NCBI GenBank assembly: GCA_032251455.1
Contig: JAVVEG010000004.1
Span: forward strand, 1 to 64,000
Direction of reading: 5' to 3'
DNA: 64,000 bases
Source: JAVVEG01 sp032251455
GTDB lineage: Bacteria; Pseudomonadota; Gammaproteobacteria; Pseudomonadales; Pseudohongiellaceae
Each line of letters begins with the position of its first letter. Position 1 is the stretch's first letter. Below the pieces are notes generated by a model, which made no database searches, had not been told where the DNA came from, and saw nothing but the letters and a program-made list of their open reading frames with translations. Positions 36,637 through 45,275 of the stretch are shown in pieces. A program made the position numbers and the translations under genes.

Positions 36637-37032
36637 ATGTCGGCAATACCAACACAAGTGCAACTGAAAAAAAAATCCGGCATCCTGTTGCTGCACTATG
36701 CGGATGGATCGCGCCATGAACTCAGTGCCGAATTTTTACGGGTGCATTCACCCTCTGCCGAGGTGCGCGGTCATGGCAAAGGCCAGGCCGTTCTGCAGAC
36801 GGGGAAAAGGCTGGTCGGTTTTCGCAATCTGGAGACCGTCGGCAACTATGCCATCCGCCTGATCTTTGATGACGGCCATGACTCCGGCCTTTACAGCTGG
36901 GAGTATCTGTACCGGCTATGCCAGGAGCACGATACGCTCTGGCAGCAATACCTGGAAGCCCTGCGCCAGGCAGGTGCCCGCCGCGATCCATTGCCAGCCG
37001 ATACACAAGTCATTACTATTGAGCCCAAATGA
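36637..37032 (+). CDS. DUF971 domain protein
   Basis: The 131-residue protein matches DUF971 (GBBH-like N-terminal domain): LHYADGSRHELSAEFLRVHSPSAEV and GNYAIRLIFDDGHDSGLYSW. The fold is a small beta-rich metal-binding-like domain, also found at the N terminus of gamma-butyrobetaine hydroxylase and in iron-sulfur-related proteins. A gene of this family follows hslU in many gammaproteobacteria. Its function is not established. A 10-bp tandem duplication covers its stop codon. Confidence 0.88.
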   Translation: MSAIPTQVQLKKKSGILLLHYADGSRHELSAEFLRVHSPSAEVRGHGKGQAVLQTGKRLVGFRNLETVGNYAIRLIFDDGHDSGLYSWEYLYRLCQEHDTLWQQYLEALRQAGARRDPLPADTQVITIEPK

Positions 37033-37040
37033 GCCCAAAT
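37021..37040. repeat. 10-bp tandem duplication over a stop codon
   Basis: GAGCCCAAAT occurs twice in tandem (37021-37030 and 37031-37040) across the stop codon of the DUF971 gene. It resembles the duplication over the greA stop and does not alter the protein. Confidence 0.85.
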
Positions 37041-37060
37041 GAGATAGACGACGGACAAGT

Positions 37061-37837
37061 ATGCAAGACTCTTCAGAACAACAAAGCACCACTCATTTCG
37101 GCTATGAACAGGTGCCGGTCAAGGAAAAGGCAGCCCGTGTCGGCCAGGTTTTTCATTCCGTGGCAGCCAAATATGACCTGATGAATGACCTGATGTCGCT
37201 GGGCACGCACCGCCTGGTCAAACATTTCACCGTCGAACTCAGCGCTATCCGCCCCGGTCAGCAGGTTCTGGACCTGGCTGGCGGCACTGGCGATTTCACC
37301 CTGCGTTTCTCCCGCCTGGTCGGCGGCGATGGCCATGTCGTGCTGGCCGATATCAATGCCTCCATGTTGCAGGTCGGTCGCGACCGGCTTATCGACAAGG
37401 GGGTTACCGGCAATGTCAGCATCGCCCAGGTCAATGCGGAAAAGCTGCCTTTCGCCGCTGACAGTTTCGATTGCATCTGTATTGCCTACGGACTGCGCAA
37501 TGTCACCGACAAGGACGCCGCCCTGCGCTCCATGCTGGCGACCCTCAAACCGGGTGGCCGGGTTCTGATTCTGGAGTTTTCCAAGCCGGTCAACCCCTTG
37601 GTGGGCAAGGCCTATGACGGCTACTCGGCGCTCTGGCCGGTCGTGGGCAAACTGGTCACCGGCGACCGTGACAGTTACCGCTATCTGGTCGAATCCATTC
37701 GCATGCACCCGGACCAGGACACACTCAAACAGATGATGGCAAGCGCCGGTTTCATCGACTGCAAATACCACAATGTCATGGGGGGCGTGTGCGCCATCCA
37801 TGTGGGCTTCAAACCCGTTGCCACTGCGGCTGCCTGA
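37061..37837 (+). CDS. ubiE: Ubiquinone/menaquinone methyltransferase UbiE
   Basis: UbiE is the SAM-dependent C-methyltransferase of ubiquinone (and, where present, menaquinone) synthesis. The 258-residue product shows VFHSVAAKYDLMNDLMSLG, the SAM-binding LDLAGGTGDFTLRF and FDCICIAYGLRNVTD. It also shows RVLILEFSKPVNP and the C-terminal YLVESIRMHPDQDTL. It stands 28 bases after the DUF971 gene and 4 bases before ubiJ, within a ubiEJB operon. Confidence 0.97.
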   Translation: MQDSSEQQSTTHFGYEQVPVKEKAARVGQVFHSVAAKYDLMNDLMSLGTHRLVKHFTVELSAIRPGQQVLDLAGGTGDFTLRFSRLVGGDGHVVLADINASMLQVGRDRLIDKGVTGNVSIAQVNAEKLPFAADSFDCICIAYGLRNVTDKDAALRSMLATLKPGGRVLILEFSKPVNPLVGKAYDGYSALWPVVGKLVTGDRDSYRYLVESIRMHPDQDTLKQMMASAGFIDCKYHNVMGGVCAIHVGFKPVATAAA

Positions 37838-37841
37838 AGCC

Positions 37842-38492
37842 ATGGCCGCCCTGCTCGCTCCCGCCCTGATTGCACCTCTGGCAGCCCTGCTCAATGGCCT
37901 GCTGCAACAGGATGAGCTGGCTCTGAAAAATCTGCATCGCCTGTCCAGGCTTAACGGTACACAGGCCCCCGTAATAGAACTTCATTGCACCAGCCCATTG
38001 CCCTGGCGTCTGTTCCTCCTATTGGCCGAACATGAAATTCAACTGCGCAGCACCTATGATGGCGAGATTGCGGCCAGTATTCATGGCAGCGCCGGACATT
38101 TCAGCCGTCTGGCATTGGCCCGCAGCGAATCTGCAAGCCTGATCTCGCCCGGATTGACCTTGAGGGGAGACATCGAACTGATACAAGGCTTGCACCACTT
38201 GCTGCTGTCTCTGGATATCGACTGGGAAGCACAGCTTGCCAGCCTCCTTGGCGATACCATGAGCCATCAGCTGGGCCGGCTGCTGCGTTCCGGCCAGGAG
38301 TTCAGCCACCAGACTGTCAAAGCCATGCAGCAGAACCTGAGCGAATACCTCCAGGAGGAAAGTCGTCTACTGCCCCAGGCGGAAGAACTTCAGCATTTTT
38401 ATCAGGAAGTGGATGAGCTGCGCCTGCGCCTGGACCGCCTGCAGGCACGGCTGGAATCTCTGCAGCCCCCGCCAGGCTTGTCGCTATGCTGA
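37842..38492 (+). CDS. ubiJ: Ubiquinone biosynthesis accessory factor UbiJ
   Basis: UbiJ binds lipid intermediates and helps assemble the soluble ubiquinone-synthesis complex. The 216-residue product begins MAALLAPALIAPLAALLNGLL. An SCP2-like sterol-carrier domain spans about 40-130 (IELHCTSPLPWRLFLLLAEH, GEIAASIHGSAGHF). It ends in a coiled coil, about 160-210. I used the internal Met because upstream residues overlap ubiE in another frame. Position between ubiE and ubiB is diagnostic. Confidence 0.92.
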   Translation: MAALLAPALIAPLAALLNGLLQQDELALKNLHRLSRLNGTQAPVIELHCTSPLPWRLFLLLAEHEIQLRSTYDGEIAASIHGSAGHFSRLALARSESASLISPGLTLRGDIELIQGLHHLLLSLDIDWEAQLASLLGDTMSHQLGRLLRSGQEFSHQTVKAMQQNLSEYLQEESRLLPQAEELQHFYQEVDELRLRLDRLQARLESLQPPPGLSLC

Positions 38493-38555
38493 CTAAGTGC
38501 TATCTTGCCAGCCCCTGCAACCCTGCTTAGCCTGATGAAGCCAATGGCCTGATAC

Positions 38556-40211
38556 GTGTACCATCTGCCCCGCCTGCTGAAAATTTCCGGCGTCATCGCC
38601 AAATATCGTCTGGATCAGATTGTTGCCGCCAGCACGCCGGTTTCAGCCCTGGCGCGGGGTCTGGTTGCCACTGCCGGAGTGTTCTGGACAGGCCATGCCT
38701 GCCGCAAGCTGAACCCGCAGCAACGCCTGCGTCTGGCCCTGGAAGAGCTGGGTCCCATTTACATCAAGTTCGGCCAGTTGCTGTCAACCCGCCGCGATTT
38801 TCTGCCAGCAGCCCTGGCGGATGAGTTACAGGGCCTGCAGGATAAAGTACCCCCATTTGCCTCACCCGGAATTCGCAGTCTGGTTGAACAGGCACTGCAA
38901 AAGCCCTGGCCGGAAGTCTTTGCCAGCCTCGATGAAAATCCGCTGGCCTCCGCCTCAGTGGCGCAGGTTCACGCCGCGACACTGCTCAGTGGCGAGGAGG
39001 TGGTGGTCAAGGTACTGCGCCCAGGAATAGGCAGAATCATTGCCGAGGACATCCGTTTATTGAAATGGGTGGCAGGACTGGTCGAGAAACACGTCCACAT
39101 CGGCAAGCGTCTGCGCCCGATAGAAGTGGTCGCCGACTATGAAAAGGTGATCCTGGGAGAACTCAATCTGCTGGCTGAGGGTGCCAATGCCACCCAGTTG
39201 CGCCGTAATTTCGAACACTCCACCCAATTGTATGTGCCCCGGGTCTACTGGGATTACTCACGCGAACAGATGCTGGTCATGGAACGGATTTACGGCATTC
39301 CCGTCGCCAATATTGACCAACTGAACGCAGCCGGCATCAATCTGAAAAGACTGGCTGAAACCGGCGTGGAGATCTTTTTTACCCAGGTCTTCGAGCACAG
39401 TTTTTTCCACGCCGACATGCACCCCGGCAATATCTTCGTCGCACCGGAATACCCGGACTCCCCACGCTACATCGCCATCGACTGCGCCATCATCGGTTCG
39501 CTGAGCAAGGACGACCAGCAATACCTGGCCCGCAACCTGCTGGCGATCTTCCAGCGTGACTATCGCAAGGTCGCTGAACTCCACGTGGAAAGTGGCTGGG
39601 TGCCGGCACAGACCAGCGTCCCGGAATTTGAAGCAGCCATGCGTGCCGTGTGCGAACCGGTATTCGAAAAACCTTTGAAAGAAATCTCCTTTGGTTATCT
39701 GTTGGTGCAGTTGTTCCGCACGGCCGGCCGGTTCAATATGGAGGTACAGCCCTCCCTGGTCCTGTTGCAGAAAACCCTGCTCAACGTCGAAGGCCTGGGC
39801 CGGCAGTTGTATCCAGAGCTGGATCTGTGGACTACCGCCTTGCCATTTCTGGAGCGCTGGCAATCTCGGCGCTTGCAGGTTTCAACTGTTTTCAATGCAC
39901 TGAAGGACAATGTGCCCGACTGGATAGAACAGTTTCCCCACCTGCCACAACTCTGGCTGGACTCTCTGGCAGGCCAAAGCCAGCAGCAACAGCAATTGGC
40001 CGAGATGAAACAGTTGTTGGCCCGGCAGCAAAAACAGCTCAGCAAAACCCGGCGTCGACATCGACGTCAGGCTATCGGACTGGGTTTGATGGCCTTGTCG
40101 GCAGCCCTGCTGATGGCCTGGCCGGGGAGCGCCGAGGTGCTGGCAACAGTGCCTGTATCAAGCCTGATCCTGGCTGCAGCCGGCGTTTATTTTTTGTATT
40201 TCAGGCGCTGA
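38556..40211 (+). CDS. ubiB: UbiB family atypical kinase, ubiquinone biosynthesis
   Basis: UbiB is an ADCK/COQ8-like membrane-associated ATPase required for ubiquinone synthesis. The 551-residue product starts at GTG. It shows the diagnostic KxGQ motif in GPIYIKFGQLLSTRRD, an A-rich loop (ASASVAQVHAA) and catalytic HADMHPGNIF. The metal-binding DFG-like motif reads DCAIIGSL, where E. coli UbiB, from memory, has DCGIVGSL. Two C-terminal membrane helices are at about 508-550 (IGLGLMALSAALLMAWPG, VSSLILAAAGVYFLYF). Confidence 0.96.
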   Translation: MYHLPRLLKISGVIAKYRLDQIVAASTPVSALARGLVATAGVFWTGHACRKLNPQQRLRLALEELGPIYIKFGQLLSTRRDFLPAALADELQGLQDKVPPFASPGIRSLVEQALQKPWPEVFASLDENPLASASVAQVHAATLLSGEEVVVKVLRPGIGRIIAEDIRLLKWVAGLVEKHVHIGKRLRPIEVVADYEKVILGELNLLAEGANATQLRRNFEHSTQLYVPRVYWDYSREQMLVMERIYGIPVANIDQLNAAGINLKRLAETGVEIFFTQVFEHSFFHADMHPGNIFVAPEYPDSPRYIAIDCAIIGSLSKDDQQYLARNLLAIFQRDYRKVAELHVESGWVPAQTSVPEFEAAMRAVCEPVFEKPLKEISFGYLLVQLFRTAGRFNMEVQPSLVLLQKTLLNVEGLGRQLYPELDLWTTALPFLERWQSRRLQVSTVFNALKDNVPDWIEQFPHLPQLWLDSLAGQSQQQQQLAEMKQLLARQQKQLSKTRRRHRRQAIGLGLMALSAALLMAWPGSAEVLATVPVSSLILAAAGVYFLYFRR

Positions 40212-40297
40212 AGTAGGATACTGTCACCTCCACTGGCGCTGATGTGGCGCTCATGACAGCGGAAGCAACGAGCAATGACAGACGCAGAGAGCACAGC

Positions 40298-40711
40298 ATG
40301 AATCAAACCTGGCTGGAGCAGCTGAAATGGGATGAAAACGGTCTGGTCCCCGTCGTCACACAAGACTTTAAAAGTAAGCGTATACTTACTCTGGCCTGGC
40401 TCAACCGGACTGCATTGAGCCTGGCGGCAATTGAAAAACGGGCCATTTACTGGTCGCGATCACGCCAGAAAATCTGGCGCAAGGGCGAAGAATCCGGCCA
40501 TGTGCAGATACTGCACGATATCCAGCTGGATTGTGATGGTGATGCCGTCTGCTATCTGGTCGAACAGCTGGGCGGTATTGCCTGTCATACCGGCCGCGCA
40601 AGCTGCTTTTTCCGCAGCCTGAGCAATGAGGAGTGGCAACCGACTGAGCCGGTGTTGAAAGACCCTGCGACAATTTATGTAGCAAAAGACAAGGCAGAGA
40701 CGAATGGATGA
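40298..40711 (+). CDS. hisI: Phosphoribosyl-AMP cyclohydrolase
   Basis: HisI opens the adenine ring of phosphoribosyl-AMP in histidine synthesis. The 137-residue product (start at MNQTWLEQLKWDENGLVPVV) has the SRSRQKIWRKGEESGHVQ motif. It also has metal-binding DCDGD and the C-terminal ACHTGRASCFF cysteines. It is the monofunctional form. hisE follows with an 8-base overlap, and both lie between ubiB and tatA, as in Pseudomonas. Confidence 0.95.
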   Translation: MNQTWLEQLKWDENGLVPVVTQDFKSKRILTLAWLNRTALSLAAIEKRAIYWSRSRQKIWRKGEESGHVQILHDIQLDCDGDAVCYLVEQLGGIACHTGRASCFFRSLSNEEWQPTEPVLKDPATIYVAKDKAETNG

Positions 40712-41033
40712 CGTATTGACCACCCTTGCGCAAATTCTGGAACAGCGCAAGCAGGCAGATGCCAGCGAATCCTACGTGGCCAGTCTGCATAAGCAGGGGC
40801 TGAACAAGATATTGGAAAAAGTGGGCGAAGAAGCGGTGGAAACCATTATTGCCGCCAAGGATGTGCCGGTCAGTGGTGACCGCCAGGCCTTGATCAGCGA
40901 AACCGCAGATCTCTGGTTTCACAGCCTGGTCATGCTCAGCCACCTGGATCTGGGGCCTGAGCAGGTGTTGGAGGAACTGCAAAAACGCTTTAATATATCG
41001 GGCCTTAGCGAAAAGGCCGCACGCACTCGCTAA
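40704..41033 (+). CDS. hisE: Phosphoribosyl-ATP pyrophosphatase
   Basis: HisE hydrolyses phosphoribosyl-ATP to phosphoribosyl-AMP, the step just before HisI. The 109-residue all-alpha product has the MazG-like metal site EKVGEEAVETIIAAK and the downstream ETADLWFHSLVML helix. It overlaps hisI by 8 bases. Confidence 0.95.
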   Translation: MDDVLTTLAQILEQRKQADASESYVASLHKQGLNKILEKVGEEAVETIIAAKDVPVSGDRQALISETADLWFHSLVMLSHLDLGPEQVLEELQKRFNISGLSEKAARTR

Positions 41034-41101
41034 AGGCTGCGACAACATTTAACACAGCTCGTCAAGAGCATTGCCACAGCGTGTGGCAATCCGGAGGTAG
41101 T

Positions 41102-41362
41102 ATGGGTTTGGGCGGAATTGGTATATGGCAGCTGGTTATCATCCTGGTCATCATCATGATGCTGTTTGGCACGAAGAAACTGCGCAATATGGGCTCTGAT
41201 ATCGGTGGCGCCCTGAAAGGTTTCAAACAGGCCATGAAAGATGACAAGGGCGATGACGGCGAAAGTGAAAAAACCGATGACAAACTGATGAACGAAAGTG
41301 TCGAACCGACAAAATCAGCAGAGTCCACCACAGCCAAGCGTGAAGCAGCAGAAGATAAGTGA
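41102..41362 (+). CDS. tatA: Twin-arginine translocase subunit TatA
   Basis: TatA forms the translocation element for folded proteins. From the ATG preceded by GGAGGTAGT the product is 86 residues. It has a short N-terminal helix (IGIWQLVIILVIIMMLFG), the FGTKK hinge and an amphipathic helix (LRNMGSDIGGALKGFKQAM). An acidic/basic low-complexity tail follows. The upstream in-frame Met at 41081 lacks a good ribosome-binding site. Confidence 0.95.
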   Translation: MGLGGIGIWQLVIILVIIMMLFGTKKLRNMGSDIGGALKGFKQAMKDDKGDDGESEKTDDKLMNESVEPTKSAESTTAKREAAEDK

Positions 41363-41439
41363 GCCCTGCCTGCAGGCCGCTTTCCTGCTGTTCCCGCCTG
41401 TGCTGCTTTCACCCTCATCCCTGACTCTGGACCTGAGCG

Positions 41440-42051
41440 ATGCTGAATATTGGTTTTTTTGAACTGCTGCTGATCAGTGTCGTGGCGCTGCTGGTACTGG
41501 GGCCGGAAAAACTGCCCGGAGCCATCCGCACCACAGCGCTGTGGGTAGGTCGTGCCCGACGCAGCTTCAACAAGGTCAAAACAGAGATCGAACAACAGAT
41601 CAATGCCGATGATATCCGGCGTCAGCTGCACAATGAATCCATCCTGGCTGACCTGAAGGAAACCCGTGACAAGACCCGATCGCTGGTCGATGCCTCCAGC
41701 AAGGAGGCCAGAAGCATCAGTGATGAGCTGAGCAAATCCATGAGCGAACTGGCCTCGAAAAAGGATTTTTCCCAACTTGATGAAGAGCCGGATGAAGCGC
41801 CGGATAAAAAGCTGGATAAGCTGGATGAAGAGCACAGCGATCTGTCAAAGGTCGATGCCGGAAATCAGGATCAGCTGCCGGAGACATCGCCTGAAGCTAT
41901 AGAAAAACCTGCAGCCAAACCACCCGTCCAGGATTTCTACAACAACCAGGAAGCTGGCATCGTGGAACTGCAGGGCAGCAAACCTGTGCAGGCTGAAAAA
42001 AAGAATGATGACGGGCACCTTAAGCAAAAATCAGAGTCAGAAAAGCAGTGA
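41440..42051 (+). CDS. tatB: Twin-arginine translocase subunit TatB
   Basis: TatB works with TatC as the twin-arginine signal receptor. The 203-residue product has the N-terminal helix NIGFFELLLISVVALLVLGP and the characteristic GPEKLPGAIRTTALWVGRARR hinge and amphipathic helix. A long charged coiled-coil tail is rich in Asp, Glu and Lys. The tail is longer than in E. coli (171 residues in total). It overlaps the GTG start of tatC by 4 bases. Confidence 0.95.
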   Translation: MLNIGFFELLLISVVALLVLGPEKLPGAIRTTALWVGRARRSFNKVKTEIEQQINADDIRRQLHNESILADLKETRDKTRSLVDASSKEARSISDELSKSMSELASKKDFSQLDEEPDEAPDKKLDKLDEEHSDLSKVDAGNQDQLPETSPEAIEKPAAKPPVQDFYNNQEAGIVELQGSKPVQAEKKNDDGHLKQKSESEKQ

Positions 42052-42845
42052 CGGAAATGGCAGCGGACAAAGAGCAGAAGGATTCATCGAACGATGCCGG
42101 AGAACTGACTCTCATTGGACATCTGGTGGAATTGCGCAACCGGATACTGAAATCCATTACTGCAGTTCTGCTTATTTTTCTGGGGCTTTTTTATTTCGCC
42201 AATGACATCTACACCTTTGTGGCTGCCCCGTTGATTGCCGTGCTTCCCGAAAATTCCAGCATGATTGCCATCGACCCCACCTCACCCTTTTTTGCTCCTT
42301 TCAAACTGACTTTCTACGTATCCCTGTTCCTGGCCGCTCCTTATATTCTCTACCAACTCTGGTCATTCATAGCGCCAGGTCTGTATAAAAACGAAAAGAC
42401 TGTAGCCATACCCCTGTTCATTTCCAGTGTCATGCTTTTTTATGGTGGTGTCGCCTTTGCCTATTACGTGCTCTTTGGCATTGTCTTCAACTTCTTTGTC
42501 TCGGTTGCGCCGGAAGGAATTTCCGTGGCCCCGGATATCAACAGTTTCCTGAGTTTTGCACTGACCATTTTCTTTGCCTTTGGCCTGGCCTTCGAAATCC
42601 CGATTGCCGTGGTCCTGTTCATCTGGGCGGGAATTGTCGAACCCGAAGACCTGGCCGGGAAAAGACCTTATGTCATAGTCGGTTGTTTTGTGGTGGCCAT
42701 GCTGCTGACACCGCCAGACCCCTTCACCCAATCCATGCTGGCCATACCCATGTGGATGCTGTTTGAGGTCGGGATATTTTTTGGCCGCTTCATCCGCAAG
42801 AAACAGGCTGAACAGGAGCAGGCCGAACAGGAAACGGAAAGCTGA
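42048..42845 (+). CDS. tatC: Twin-arginine translocase subunit TatC
   Basis: TatC is the core membrane receptor of the Tat pathway. The 265-residue product starts at GTG. It has the cytoplasmic HLVELRNRILKS motif (about 26-37) and six predicted helices, with the YILYQLWSFIAPGLYKNEK loop between helices 2 and 3. The conserved segment FGLAFEIPIAVVLFIWAG carries the functional glutamate. A Glu/Gln-rich tail ends the protein. Confidence 0.96.
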   Translation: MTEMAADKEQKDSSNDAGELTLIGHLVELRNRILKSITAVLLIFLGLFYFANDIYTFVAAPLIAVLPENSSMIAIDPTSPFFAPFKLTFYVSLFLAAPYILYQLWSFIAPGLYKNEKTVAIPLFISSVMLFYGGVAFAYYVLFGIVFNFFVSVAPEGISVAPDINSFLSFALTIFFAFGLAFEIPIAVVLFIWAGIVEPEDLAGKRPYVIVGCFVVAMLLTPPDPFTQSMLAIPMWMLFEVGIFFGRFIRKKQAEQEQAEQETES

Positions 42846-42889
42846 CCCTTCGTCAGGAAACCTTTGCCGGTTATGAAACAGGCTGCGCT

Positions 42890-43327
42890 TCAGGATTCCA
42901 GCAGAAAGGTTACCGGGCCCTCATTGACCAGGGCCACCTGCATGTTTGCGCCAAACCGGCCCGAGTTCACCTCGGGATGCAGCCTGGCCGCCTCGCTCAA
43001 CAGATAGTCATACAGACTTTCCGCCTCGCCCGGAGGCATGGCGGTGGAAAAGCCCGGTCGCAGACCACGGCTGGTATCTGCTGCCAGGGTAAACTGTGAC
43101 ACCAGCAGCAGTCCCCCACCCGCATCACTCACACTGATATTCATATGCCCCTGCGCATCAGGGAAAATACGGTAGGCCAGCAGCTTGTGCAGCAAACGGT
43201 CAGCATCGGCCCGGCTGTCATTTTTCTCGATACCGACAAAAACCAGCAAACCTGGGCCTATCCGCGCCACTTCCTGCCCAGCAATACTGACACTGGCCTG
43301 GCTGACCCGCTGCAACAGGGCACGCAC
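42890..43327 (-). CDS. dtd: D-aminoacyl-tRNA deacylase
   Basis: Dtd removes D-amino acids and mischarged glycine from tRNA. The 145-residue product starts at GTG and has MRALLQRVSQASVSI. The catalytic SQFTLAADTSRGLRPGF motif and the chirality-checking NEGPVTFLLES motif are both present, with the Gly-Pro pair intact. It begins 12 bases after the typA stop on the same strand and converges on tatC. Confidence 0.96.
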   Translation of the reverse strand: MRALLQRVSQASVSIAGQEVARIGPGLLVFVGIEKNDSRADADRLLHKLLAYRIFPDAQGHMNISVSDAGGGLLLVSQFTLAADTSRGLRPGFSTAMPPGEAESLYDYLLSEAARLHPEVNSGRFGANMQVALVNEGPVTFLLES

Positions 43328-43339
43328 CGTAGCTGCTCC

Positions 43340-45166
43340 TCAACCGCGGGCAGCGCTGCCACGGCTGGCACGCTTGCGATCGTTTTCAGTCAGGTGCTTC
43401 TTGCGCAGACGGATGTGGTTGGGGGTGATTTCCACCAGTTCATCATCCTCGATGAACTCCATGGCCTGCTCCAGGGTATGTTTGACCGGCGTGGTCAGAG
43501 TCAATGCCTCATCCGTGCCGGAGGCCCGCACATTGGTCAACTGCTTGCCCTTGGTCGGATTGACCACCAGATCATTGTCACGGCTGTGCAGACCGACAAT
43601 CATGCCCTCATACACTTCGATATTGGGGCCGATGAACAGCCGCCCGCGATCCTGCAGCGTGAACAGGGCAAAGGCCAGAGTCTTGCCCTTGACCATCGAC
43701 ACCAGCACCCCGTTCTTGCGCCGCCCCACCTCGCCTGGCTTTACCGGACCGTAATGGTCGAAAACATGGTTCATCATGCCTGAACCCGAAGTCAGGCTCA
43801 GGAACTGGGAACGAAAGCCTATCAGCCCGCGGGTCGGCACGATGAACTTGAGACGCACCCGCCCCTTGCCATCCGGCAGCATGTCCTGCATTTCCGCCTT
43901 GCGGTGACCAAGCTCCTCGATGACATTGCCCTGATGCTCATCATCGCAGTCGATGACCAGCGCCTCATAGGGTTCATGCAGCACGCCATCGATCTCCTGC
44001 ATGATCACCTCGGGCCTGGATACCGCCAGCTCGAATCCTTCCCGGCGCATATTCTCGATCAGCACCGACAGATGCAGTTCGCCACGTCCCGACACCTGGT
44101 ATTTATCAGGCGTTTCACCTTGTTCCACGCGCAGGGCCACGTTATAGATCAGTTCACGTTCGAGCCGTTCCTTGATATTGCGGGTGGTCACGAATTTGCC
44201 ATCCTGACCGGCAAACGGAGAGTCATTGACCTGGAAAGTCATGCTGATGGTGGGCTTGTCCACTGTCAGTGGCGGCATCGCCTCAATATGCTCGGGGTCA
44301 CACAGGGTATCGGAGATATTGAGCTTGTCGATGCCAGTGATACAGATGATCTCGCCGGCACGCGCCTCGGTAACATCCACCCGCTCCAGACCCAGGTGGC
44401 TCTTGACCTGAAGAATCCTGCCCTTGCGGGTATTGCCTTCACGGTCGATGATGACCACGGGCATGTTCACCCTGGCAATGCCACCGGTGATCCGGCCCAC
44501 GCCGATAACGCCAACATAGCTGCTGTAATCCAATGCACTGATCTGCATTTTGAAGGGAGCATCCACCGCAACGGGCGGCGGGGGAACCCGGTCAATCACA
44601 GCTTGAAACAGAGGCGTCATATCGCTGGCCAGTTCATCGGCCTCAAGGCCGGCCACGCCATTCAAGGCCGAGGCATAGATCACCGGGAAATCCAGTTGTT
44701 CATCAGTCGCTCCCAGGCGGTCGAACAGATCGAACACCTCATTGAGCACCCAATCCGGGCGAGCGCCGGGGCGATCCACCTTGTTGATGACCACAATGGG
44801 CTTGAGCCCCTGATCAAACGCCTTCTGGGTCACAAACCGGGTCTGCGGCATGGGCCCGTCCACTGCATCCACCAGCAGCAGCACGCTGTCCACCATCGAC
44901 ATCACGCGCTCCACCTCACCGCCGAAATCGGCGTGCCCAGGTGTATCCACGATGTTGATATGGTAGCCATTCCAGTTGATGGCCGTGTTCTTGGCCAGAA
45001 TGGTTATACCGCGCTCCCGCTCCTGATCATTGGAGTCCATGACCCGCTCCAGGGCCTTGCCACGATCCTCCAGGGTGCCGGATTGCTGCAGCAGCTTGTC
45101 AACCAGCGTGGTCTTGCCATGGTCGACATGGGCGATGATGGCGATATTGCGGATTTTCTCGATCAC
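43340..45166 (-). CDS. typA: Ribosome-associated GTPase TypA/BipA
   Basis: TypA is a translational GTPase related to EF-G that supports 50S assembly and stress adaptation. The 608-residue product starts at GTG and begins MIEKIRNIAIIAHVDHGKTT with the P-loop. Switch II is DTPGHADF, the G4 motif is NKVD and the conserved GTPase effector region ends DSNDQERERGITI. EF-G-like domains and the TypA-specific C-terminal domain follow (GLHSRDNDLVVNPTKGKQLT, ITPNHIRLRKKHL). Confidence 0.97.
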   Translation of the reverse strand: MIEKIRNIAIIAHVDHGKTTLVDKLLQQSGTLEDRGKALERVMDSNDQERERGITILAKNTAINWNGYHINIVDTPGHADFGGEVERVMSMVDSVLLLVDAVDGPMPQTRFVTQKAFDQGLKPIVVINKVDRPGARPDWVLNEVFDLFDRLGATDEQLDFPVIYASALNGVAGLEADELASDMTPLFQAVIDRVPPPPVAVDAPFKMQISALDYSSYVGVIGVGRITGGIARVNMPVVIIDREGNTRKGRILQVKSHLGLERVDVTEARAGEIICITGIDKLNISDTLCDPEHIEAMPPLTVDKPTISMTFQVNDSPFAGQDGKFVTTRNIKERLERELIYNVALRVEQGETPDKYQVSGRGELHLSVLIENMRREGFELAVSRPEVIMQEIDGVLHEPYEALVIDCDDEHQGNVIEELGHRKAEMQDMLPDGKGRVRLKFIVPTRGLIGFRSQFLSLTSGSGMMNHVFDHYGPVKPGEVGRRKNGVLVSMVKGKTLAFALFTLQDRGRLFIGPNIEVYEGMIVGLHSRDNDLVVNPTKGKQLTNVRASGTDEALTLTTPVKHTLEQAMEFIEDDELVEITPNHIRLRKKHLTENDRKRASRGSAARG

Positions 45167-45275
45167 GAGCTGATTACCTGTAGGCTGGGGACGGAATGGG
45201 CGGACAAGGGATAAAAGGGTGCGGATTATACACTACGCCAGGCTTGAGCACCAAGGCTTCCCGAGCATACCTTGC

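Noticed and set aside
43904..45214. A 436-codon plus-strand open frame
   Set aside because: It is antisense to typA, which is clearly the real gene.
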